This document shows positions 1 to 9,200 of a stretch of 41,154 nt of DNA, piece after piece. Source of the DNA: Euryarchaeota archaeon UBA182. Its GTDB lineage: Archaea > Thermoplasmatota > Poseidoniia > Poseidoniales > Thalassarchaeaceae. The notes under the pieces are model-generated. The model was not told where the DNA came from and made no database searches. It saw nothing but the letters and a program-made list of their open reading frames with translations. The DNA lies in NCBI GenBank assembly GCA_002495675.1, contig DAGH01000011.1:49908-91061 (forward strand), in the 5' to 3' direction. Both the position numbers and the translations under genes were made by a program. Each line of letters begins with the position of its first letter. Within the stretch, counting starts at the first letter, position 1.

Positions 1-69
1 ACGAAAATCGAGGTGATGGGATTCGAAAGCGACCTTGGGTGCACCATGGTGAGGGTCAAACACAGCTAA
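1..69 (+). CDS. 3' end of an unrecognised protein gene (5' part outside window)
   Basis: Frame 1 is open from the first base and ends at TAA (67-69), giving 22 residues that include MGFESDLGCT and end in VRVKHS. The stop lies 13 bases before the 3' end of the convergent tRNA-Leu gene, a typical spacing for a real gene end in this compact genome. The fragment is too short for me to assign a family. It could be a chance open frame; I favour a real gene terminus because no other explanation fills the 81 bases before the tRNA. Confidence 0.4.
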   Translation, partial: TKIEVMGFESDLGCTMVRVKHS

Positions 70-81
70 TAGGTGAGTAAT

Positions 82-166
82 TGGTGCAGGGGGTGGGATT
101 TGAACCCACGAAGGCCTTGCCACCGGAGCTTAAGTCCGGCCCCTTTGACCGCTCGGGTACCCCTGC
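82..166 (-). tRNA. tRNA-Leu (anticodon UAA), CCA encoded
   Basis: The minus strand reads a complete class II tRNA. The acceptor stem GCAGGGG pairs with CCCCTGC. The anticodon stem CCGGA/TCCGG encloses the loop CTTAAGC with anticodon UAA, followed by a long variable arm and the T arm GTGGG-TTCAAAT-CCCAC. The discriminator base is A and the terminal CCA is in the DNA (82-84 on the plus strand). The long variable arm and the A discriminator fit leucine. I see no intron. Confidence 0.97.
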
Positions 167-250
167 AGCTCCTCCGAGATCGCTCATAGACTTGAATCAA
201 CCCTAGGGGGTAGTGTAATCAGCACAGATATGGTCCGGGGTGTGAGAATC

Positions 251-258
251 CTTTAACA
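251..258 (+). promoter_or_regulatory. TATA-like box of the 962-residue surface-protein gene
   Basis: The element CTTTAACA is centred about 25 bases upstream of the ATG at 280. That is the distance at which archaeal transcription starts, so the mRNA would begin at or next to the ATG (leaderless). This spacing is the main reason for preferring ATG 280 over the TTG at 265. Confidence 0.5.
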
Positions 259-279
259 TCAGACTTGACACCAGTAGAC

Positions 280-3153
280 ATGGACAATGTGAATGGGGGA
301 CCAGGAGTCACAAAGGCCCAAGTCATTGCGATGGCGATGGTAATCTTGTTCCAAATAAGCATCGTACCTACCCCATCAATACTAGATGAGCCATCGACTA
401 GGATGGAATCTAGTGTTTCGAACCAACTAGAGACCTACTCCCTGTATCTCACAACAGGAAACAATCTCTCAACAGTATTGCCATCCGAGGGAGGGCAACT
501 CGAGGCATCAGCACTAGACACCTCACTTGAGTTCACGACAAACGAATTGATGCAATCCCTCCAAGTTGTTGGGGACAAGAGACAAACTGGCGGAGGTAGC
601 CAATATTACATACCCCTGAATATTTTCTTGAAAGCGGAAGGACCTCAGAACTCCATCGTCACATGGACATTCAGCCTGCAGGCAGGCGGCTCTACTGTGG
701 CGACAGGTGAACTAGAAAACGAGGCATGCTCAGGCTTCGGGGGCTGTGACTTCGAACACGAGGCAATCGACGTCGATCTCACGGGATCAGGTGGGTCGAG
801 TTCATTCATGGTCTCGGAATCAGATGAACTTGTCTTGGTAATCCGGGCGGAAATGACGGGATGTGGAGACGGCGGCTTCTTCAACGATTGTGACGCCAAG
901 GTTGCCTTCAACCAAATCAGCGGTGACAGCAGGTACTCACTAATCGACATCAGCACAAATGCCGTTTCAGACACCGTATTCTTCGTCCAGAGGCCCGGTG
1001 ACGGATTCATAGATGGTGCAGTCGTGGACTGGTATCCGAACGACGTCATCAGCGACAGGGAGATGCAATTTAGCTTCGACGTGAAAAGCGCCTTTGGCAG
1101 GAAGGATATCGAATCCGTCGAATTGAGGCTGAGATATACAGAGACGAATCAACTGATGCTCGAGAAGGACCTAACCCCCGTGCCCCAACAAATAGAATGG
1201 ACGACTGAGGGATTGTTCGGGCGATTTAAGTGGACCTACCAGAGTGGTTTGGAATCCGGGGATTATGAGGCTGAGTTGAGGGTCACTGATGTGCAATCAA
1301 ATGTATTCACAATATCCCATGAGACCATCAAGATGAACGAGTTTGGAGTTTCATTGAAACATGCCGATGACAGGGGGGTCGAATACATCGCGCCCGGCGC
1401 AATCACACCCGTGCCCCTGCAACTAATTCATCGCGGGGATGCCACCCTGTCGATGAACGTGGAACTGCAACTGCTCACCACCTTAGGTTCAGACTGGCTT
1501 GTTGAATTTGACAGCCCGGGCGGCTACACAATGAACTCTGGTGGGACGATATTAAGCCCAATTATGACAATCACCGCTCCGCTAGACTTGAGTTTCGTAC
1601 CTCCAAAGATCAGAATAAGGGCAATCGGCGACGCAGAGGTAGGGGGCTCTTTCGAAAGCGTCTCAGACACCTTGGAGTTGGAAATAGAGAAACTACAAGT
1701 CTACCAACCTCCCTTGGTGTCGGTTTGGGATGAAGAAAAGGAGGATCTGATCGCAAACTCTTCTATCCCACAAATAGATCCCAATGTGCCAAGGTACGTC
1801 GAGAATGGGGAGTTCAATCCATTTTTGATGGAGGTTTTCAACTCGGGATTCACATCCGACTCCTTCAGGATCGACGTATTAGAGAGATCCAAGGCGATCA
1901 TTCAAGTCTACGACAATGAAACCGGACAGAGAATACTCGAGGACGACGATGATGGGACATTCCACTCGAATTCACTGGATCGGCACAATACCCAGACAAT
2001 CAGGCTGTCGATCAAGCCATCGGGGGATAGGGCGGACCCGGACACGGGAATGATCAGGCTAGAGGTGGCCAGCATGAACAACAGCTCCTTGAAGACGATA
2101 GTCGAATTTACCATCCAAAGGACATTCGGCATCCGAGCCGAAGTCTCACAGGACTGCGATGGGGTCCCACTAGGTTTCATAGAGACGGATGACTGTTCGT
2201 CGACATCCATGAGGATTAGGGTCACAAACAGCCTGTCCGGAGACTCGTCTGAAGCAACCTCATGGCTGATAATCAACCCCGCGTCCCTGTCTGAGAATAC
2301 CGACAGGAACCAAGCATACGGCATCTGGACCTACAACATCATCGATAGCGCAGGATCCAATGCACCCAAGGTCACGCTGGGCCCTGATGATTTCATTGAG
2401 CTGCACATGACAATCGAGATGACTTCACAAGTAGTCGAGGGGAACCACACCATTTACCTTCGCGTCAAGGAGGACATTCCGTCCAACGACGAAGAAGCAC
2501 GATATTTCGACTTGGCCGTGACTCTCAACGTCAAGGCGGATGCTCCTGCGTTGGAATTGGTGCAGGTCACATCAAACCGAGGCATAGCCCCCGGCGACGA
2601 ATATGCATACCAGATCAAAGTAAAGAATAAGGGAAACAGCCCCCAGACCGTCCTATTGAGCGCAAGCGTCGACCAACAGGGCTGGAGTGTCGACGTAGAG
2701 GGCCCCTCCGGCTCACCTCTGGTAGAGATCGGCCCCTTCCAAGAATTAACATTCAGGATCAGGGTGACAGCCCCTTCCAATGCAAACAACGGGGATAGGG
2801 TACCCGTCACTATCGAGGCAAGCCCATTCGCCACGGACCAGGCGTGGCCTGACTCCTACACCGCCGAGCTTACCTTGACCATGGTTGTTAGCATCGCATC
2901 AGTTTTCGATCTGTTGGTTAACGAGGTCACACATCCAAGAACATCGACAATCATCATAGCGGGTCTTGCGATACTCCTACTATTTGCTGGATTCCAATCT
3001 CGTATGAGTCGCCGCCGGGTGGCGGCTCAAATGGCGCTGCTCGATGCCTTGTCCAACGAGATGAATACCCAACCTAGCATAGAGGTTGAGGCCCCGAGCA
3101 TAACTGAGCCTCAATATGAAGATTCAATGGATGACGACATCGAGTTAGTCTAA
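280..3153 (+). CDS. Large type I membrane-anchored surface protein with beta-sandwich repeats
   Basis: About 957 residues from the ATG at 280; the frame also allows a TTG at 265. The N-terminus has a hydrophobic signal segment (AMAMVILFQISIV). The body is a low-complexity-free, beta-rich ectodomain. Its last part (roughly residues 770-870) resembles CARDB/NEW3-like sandwich domains, with the pattern KNKGNSPQ...GW...G. A single membrane helix (TIIIAGLAILLLFAGF) lies near residue 890, followed by the basic stop-transfer SRMSRRR and an acidic cytoplasmic tail of about 45 residues. The next gene starts 58 bases downstream on the same strand and encodes an even larger protein of the same topology, so the two may be co-expressed. 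I recognise no catalytic motif. A role in the cell envelope or adhesion is inferred from topology only. Confidence 0.85.
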   Translation: MDNVNGGPGVTKAQVIAMAMVILFQISIVPTPSILDEPSTRMESSVSNQLETYSLYLTTGNNLSTVLPSEGGQLEASALDTSLEFTTNELMQSLQVVGDKRQTGGGSQYYIPLNIFLKAEGPQNSIVTWTFSLQAGGSTVATGELENEACSGFGGCDFEHEAIDVDLTGSGGSSSFMVSESDELVLVIRAEMTGCGDGGFFNDCDAKVAFNQISGDSRYSLIDISTNAVSDTVFFVQRPGDGFIDGAVVDWYPNDVISDREMQFSFDVKSAFGRKDIESVELRLRYTETNQLMLEKDLTPVPQQIEWTTEGLFGRFKWTYQSGLESGDYEAELRVTDVQSNVFTISHETIKMNEFGVSLKHADDRGVEYIAPGAITPVPLQLIHRGDATLSMNVELQLLTTLGSDWLVEFDSPGGYTMNSGGTILSPIMTITAPLDLSFVPPKIRIRAIGDAEVGGSFESVSDTLELEIEKLQVYQPPLVSVWDEEKEDLIANSSIPQIDPNVPRYVENGEFNPFLMEVFNSGFTSDSFRIDVLERSKAIIQVYDNETGQRILEDDDDGTFHSNSLDRHNTQTIRLSIKPSGDRADPDTGMIRLEVASMNNSSLKTIVEFTIQRTFGIRAEVSQDCDGVPLGFIETDDCSSTSMRIRVTNSLSGDSSEATSWLIINPASLSENTDRNQAYGIWTYNIIDSAGSNAPKVTLGPDDFIELHMTIEMTSQVVEGNHTIYLRVKEDIPSNDEEARYFDLAVTLNVKADAPALELVQVTSNRGIAPGDEYAYQIKVKNKGNSPQTVLLSASVDQQGWSVDVEGPSGSPLVEIGPFQELTFRIRVTAPSNANNGDRVPVTIEASPFATDQAWPDSYTAELTLTMVVSIASVFDLLVNEVTHPRTSTIIIAGLAILLLFAGFQSRMSRRRVAAQMALLDALSNEMNTQPSIEVEAPSITEPQYEDSMDDDIELV

Positions 3154-3181
3154 GCGAAGTCCGAACAATGCTCCATTCTGC

Positions 3182-3202
3182 TTAAGTGCCTTACTGGAGG
3201 GG
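3182..3202 (+). promoter_or_regulatory. TATA-like box and Shine-Dalgarno before the 2971-residue gene
   Basis: TTAAGT at 3182-3187 lies about 27 bases before the ATG at 3212. A GGAGGGG run at 3196-3202 lies nine bases before that ATG. The gene could therefore be translated from its own transcript or, using the Shine-Dalgarno sequence, from a longer mRNA that includes the preceding surface-protein gene. The ribosome-binding site supports ATG 3212 as the start. Confidence 0.45.
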
Positions 3203-3211
3203 ATTCGGTCT

Positions 3212-6200
3212 ATGCATCAGGCACACGGGCTCCAACAGAGGAGATCTGCTGTCATTTTGGTCTGTCTGATGTTGTTCTCTACCATCTCCGTTCTCCACAT
3301 AGGCTCCATGCGTGCTGCAGCATCGTTGGATGCGGATGGGGACGGACTGGCGTACGGCCTCGAGTTTTACATCAACACGCAGCCTCAGGACTGGGATAGC
3401 GACGATGATGGCCTGCCAGACGGGTGGGAATGGAAATACGGCCTAGATCCACTGTCGCCAAATGACCTGAATGGTTCGACGGGGGACCCAGATGGAGACC
3501 TCCTCACGAACCTGAATGAGTACCTATGGGGTATACCATCAGGCTGGGACGACGTTTCAACGCCAACCGTTCTGGACAATGGAGTCTGGTGGAATGGAAC
3601 GGTACCAGTCAGCAACTGGGATGAGGAGTCTGCTATGCAAATTATCCAAGGCAATGGCTCGGATGGAGCTGACGAAGACCCAGTGGGAAACATATGCACG
3701 AATGGATTCGATGACGATTTCGACGGACTAGTCGATTCCGCCGACTCTGATTTTGATGGAGACGCAGATTGCGCCTCAAACGATGACGATGGAGACGGCT
3801 TGATCGATGAGGATGTCGATGGTTGGGATACGGACGGAGATGGGATGGACGATGGCTGGGAAATTGCATTCGGACTGGACCCAACAGATGGAACTGGTGA
3901 TGACGGCGCTTACGGCGACCCCGATGACGATGGGCTACTCAACCTCTGGGAATACATTAACCCCGCATGGTCTACGAGGGACGGATCCACCTTCCCGCCG
4001 ACCCAATACTTCCAACCGGGCCCGGAAAACGGAACCCAGACAGAAACCCCTTGCAACCCAGTGCTGTCGCTCGGACCCGGCGGTTGCGCATTTCTCACCG
4101 CCGAGGTGGATGGTATAACCTTCACAGACCCATTTTTGAATGATACCGATGGAGACGGCTTGAATGACTCAAGAGAGGCCTTGATTCTCCTCACCGATCC
4201 AACTGCAGTGGATACGGACAATGACGGCATTACCGATGGCATCGAGGTCAACGGCAGCTATGGCAGCCCCCCCCTTGCCTCCGACCCCAGAAATAACAAC
4301 ACGGATGGGGACCCATTCGACGACGGCGTGGAGGATTCTAATTTCAACGGGAATGTTGACCCTGGTGAGACTGATCCGACTAGGATCGAGGACGATGGGG
4401 ATGCTGATGAGGATGGCATACCAAATTACATGGAGAACATCACCTGCACGAAATGGGATGTGCCAGACACAGACTTCGGGGGGGTCAACGATGGGACTGA
4501 GGCTGATGCTCACGGCTCCGAACCTTGCGTGAGCACCTCGATCGCGAATCTGACGGTCCAGGATTGGGATCCCATAGCCCAACAAGTCACCCTGAACTCC
4601 ACCGAGGGAGTTCCCCCGGGCCCGAACTGGCGGACTCCAGACATGATGTTGGGAATGTACGTCTCTCAAGATGGATCCAGGACCCCCTTCACATGGGCTA
4701 GGATTGACGGCAACCTTACTCTCGACCTCGTACAACCAGTACCGCCCAATAATACTGTGTGGATCAACATACTGAACGGTTCGTGGTGCTGGAACAATAC
4801 AGTCGGCGCAGTGAATGACCCATGGTGTGACGACGATTATGCCGACACAGATGGGGATGGGCTTGCAGATTGGGAAGAATCCCTGTCTGAATATGGATAC
4901 TTTTCGAATCCCAACCTCGCCGACACTGACTCGGACGGGGTGGATGACTGGACGGAGGTCTGGCTCGATGGAACTGACCCGGGCGAACCATGCTCCAATA
5001 GATTAGATACCGATTCCGATGGTCTCAATGACTACTTCGAAAATAGCACTGGATGCGATCTGACATTCGGTAGTGCAAGCCTTACCAACGGGTCCTTCGA
5101 CGGATGGGTCACCTTGTGGAACGTATCTGACTCCGATCTGGGGGGTGTAGGGGACCTACAGGAGTATCTGGATGGCACAAATCCTCAGAACAACCCATCA
5201 GATGACCAGAATCCCTTGGACACTGATGGCGATGGAGTGCCGGACCTGAATGAGGAACAAGACGGGACAGACCCAGAAAATCCCGACACTGACGGTGACG
5301 GCATACCTGACGGCGAGGAGCTCAACCTCGGGCTCGATCCATTGAATTCCTCCTCTGCGTTCGGACCCAACGATTTGATCGTCGTGGGTTTCAACGAAGC
5401 AGACTCTGCGAATGCCTCTATTACCCCATTCTACCGTTGGTACACCTTCGATCAGTACCTTAACGGCTCGTGGGGGCTGAACCAGTCCGCATACGGGCTC
5501 ACCCTGTTGCCGTTCTCTCAGGAAATACAAGGCGGGATCGCCGACCAATCCGTGTGGGGTGGATCATCCCATGTTTGGGATGTCTCGTACGTATACCCGG
5601 GACTGGGCCAACCGGGAAGTCAGGCAATCCTGCCATACAACATACTCAGCATCACTAGTACGGTCGAGCCTGACGTGACGCTCAATGTGACGAACTCCAC
5701 CCGAGATCTGATCATCGACAACTCATTCTTGGATTCCTTGAAGGTCAATGCCCCAGATTACAACCTGTCCACTATCCAAAAACAGGAGTCGATAGCATAC
5801 GCTGGGAGCTCCTACGGCTTGGACATCCCGATTAATCAGGATACGAACCGCACAATGGCGATAACCAACCAAGTGGTGTCGTCATCAGGCGCCTTTTCGG
5901 CATGGGACAAGATTGAGGCGGTATCGGACTTCCTGACCAACGGGAACTCCACAGTTCAATTCCGCTGGTCGTCAACGGGATCTGGATTTTCCCAGGCCTC
6001 ACAAGCGACCGATGGCCCCAAGGACATCTCGAGATGGTTGCTTGAGGATGCAAGAATAGGATCTTGTGACGAGTACTCCAGCACCTTCGCACTGATGCTC
6101 CGCACTCTGGGCATCCCAGCAAGGAAAGTCACGGGTTTCTCTGGCGGGATCCAGGACCCTGATAGCACCACCCACACCTTCTACGGTCGACACCTTACCT

Positions 6201-9200
6201 CCTGGGTAGAGGCCCACCTTCAGACGAACGAGAATCTAGGCGGCGTGGACTTGGGATGGCAACCGTTCCAAGCCTGCCCACCTCCGCCCCCCATCTCTGT
6301 CCAGGACGTCAGCAGAAGCACTGGGGCGCATGACAGGAGCGGATCAGAGGTACTACTGTTCCAAGGCAGACTCGTCTTCACCGAGAACGGGACTCCAATT
6401 GAGAACACGGAGGTAAGGGGTCACATAATCCCCGAAACCGTAGCCTTGGAGCCACCTTTCTTCAATTCCCTCTCGGCCTTCGGGTCATCAACGACCAACG
6501 AGACTGGTTGGTTCACGATGACGTCCAACTCTTCCTCGATGGCATACCCTCGTCCGGGACTGGCTGCATTCGTAGTGGAGGTGATGGGATCAGCATCGGC
6601 TCCCTACTCCGTGATGACCAGCGAAACAGGCCTAGCACAGTCCCAAAACGAAATATGGGGGCTGAATCTAACCGACGATCCATCCATCTCGATCCTCGGC
6701 CCCCAACCAGCGTCACTACCTCCAGTTGGAGCAGGGGTCACGACTGATCTAGAGGGGCGTTTCATGTGGGAGAACCTCGATCTCTCAGACCCCAGCGATC
6801 TAGACGATGAGATCAGCGGCTCCTCTGCCTTTACGCTGTCTTTGGAGTACACCACCGTCAATCTTGGCACAGTCAACATATCCACGAACGTGACTGACCT
6901 AGGATTCTTCCAGTTCCCCATAGCGATTGATGAGAATGAGCCACTGGGGTCAATTGATGCTAGGATATGGTTCTCTGGCTGGCGAGAGGATGGCCTACAA
7001 CCATCAACAGCCCCTCCTCACGTTAGGCCAAATGGCCTCGACTTTCAAATGAATGTAACACTGGCGCCGGAGCTCGTCTTGTCGCTTGAGGGCGGCTATG
7101 AGAACTCCAGCCTGCTCGGCATCAACGAGGATGTCAGCATAAATGGCTCTGCGATGAGCAGGGGCGACTCGCCAGAACCAATGAATGGCACGCTCTTTTT
7201 GGACATAAGGTCGGCTGGCTCTACCGGAGACTTCACCCCAATAACATCGTGGTACCTCAACGACTCCAGCTGGTCCGGACAACCGGGAGAGTTCCGAATT
7301 ACCTGGAATTTCTCGGAAAATGACGTTCCAATACCCTCTGGGTTGATAGACGTCAGATTCAGATATCAGGCTGATGGCTTAACTGCATCAGATTTTGAGT
7401 TGCTGGAGGATACTTTCGGCATCTTGGGATATCTGAAACTGGACTACTCTTTGGCACCGTCGCTGAGGGCAAATGAGGCATTAGTAGAGGTCTCCATCAC
7501 GGACCACACTGACACCCCTCTTCAGATCTACCCGGGTATCTTCACGTTGGATTACAATGGGACCAATGTCTGGACACAGAACACCTCTTCCTCTACGCTG
7601 GAGGTTGTATGGACGCCTGGGGATGAGGGAATCGTACCCGCTGGAGACTATCCATGGGTCTTCAACTACACTGGATCTCAATACATCAAACCACTGACCA
7701 ACGCCGACACTCACAGGCTACAAGCAGAGGCCCAAGTCACGTGGTCATTGGATCGCGACTGGTTCCACAGGAACACCACTGGATTTGCTAACGGGACCCT
7801 CGTTGACGCTGGGCTGGCCACCCCCATAATCGGAAACAACACGACAATCGTAATTGATATCTCAGTTCCAGATGCCGAGGATCAAGGCACCACCCAGATC
7901 CCAATCGGAGAAGGGGCCATTAACACCTCGACGGGGGCCTTTTCCGTTCAGTTCACGGCTCCGGGGGATCTCGGCTCCTCAGTTTACGAGATGCAAATCA
8001 GCTTCGAGTTCTACCGGGGATCCGATGAGGTAGGCCCATACTATGTCATCCCGTTTTCCGGGGACCTATTCAGACAGATGGGCCTTGAAAGTGAATTTAC
8101 CATCACACCATCCCCTCAGCAAGTTGAAGTCGTCGCAGGAACCGATTTCCAAGTGTCTGGAATAGTCACGGACGTCGCCGATAGCAGCCCCTTGGATGGA
8201 ATAGAAGTCACGCTATGGCTCGATTTGGGCGGGTTGAACGAGACCCTCCTTGTCTCCAACATCACAGACCCGAGTGGCAATGCTACCCTAGATGCCACGA
8301 TGCCCCCGAACATTGCCCCCGGAACTGTGAACCTGACCCTAATAGTCGCTGATGACCTGGTTGACGCAATCCAGCTAGAGGGAGCAACAAGGAGAACTGG
8401 GAACCAATCGAACTTGCAGGCCGTGGTCATCGTTCCAAGCGGAGTTACGATAGACTCGGCACCAACCAGCGTCATTGCCGGCCAGAGCTTCTCTATCTCT
8501 GGAAGAGTTTTGGATGGAGTGGACTCAAACCGGTCTGTGACTGGGCCAATGGCCCTGCAAGTCAGGTTCCTGAACGATGATAGCGAGACACTCGTGCAAA
8601 GCGTCCTGACCTCGGTGAACGGCTCGTTCTCGCTTTTGGTGCCAACAGATCCACAATCCGATGGCGTCACAAGCGGGAACAAGACTCTGATCGTATCCAT
8701 AATAAACGGCTCCTCGCCTTTCTACCTGACTTCCTCCGGGATTTCAGACATCCTTGTCATCGGAGTCACTGAGTTAATCCAATTGCGCCCCAATACACCA
8801 ACGGTAGTCGATAGGGGCGAAACGGTCGAGTTCTCCGCAATACTTGTCGAATCGAGCGATAACGATCTCCCGATCGGTGGCGTGCCAGCCGCAGCCCGCT
8901 TGCACCACACATGGGTCACGCCACAAGTGACGCTATCGAACGGATCTGCGGTTTTCCAGTTCCAAATCCCGCCAGAGCACCCCCTTGGAATCGTCCAGAT
9001 ACAGTTCTTCTTCAACGGGTCATCGAGTTTGCTACCCACCAACTCGTCTGTGTTCAAACTCACCGTTAGATCTGACACTCAGTTACTAATCGACCCTATC
9101 TCCGGCAATCCAGTGGCGGGCGGCTCGGTGGACATCACTGGTACGCTGCTCAGCGACAATGGAAGCGCACTAGTGAACAGGGTGGGCACACCACTCTCAA

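Noticed and set aside
265..279. TTG start five codons before ATG 280
   Set aside because: The TATA-like element at 251-258 predicts a transcript start at about 280, so the TTG would not be in the mRNA.
4169..4735. Minus-strand frame of 188 codons
   Set aside because: Antisense to the TSP3-like repeats; biased composition follows the repeat codons on the other strand.
3300..5350. DNA-level tandem repeat in the TSP3-like region
   Set aside because: The recurring GAYxxxGAYGG pattern is explained by the protein motif DxDxDG with varied codons and is not an exact DNA repeat.
8116..8700. Minus-strand frame of 194 codons
   Set aside because: Lies wholly inside the Ig-like region of the 2971-residue gene and shows no domain; it is a mirror of the coding frame opposite.
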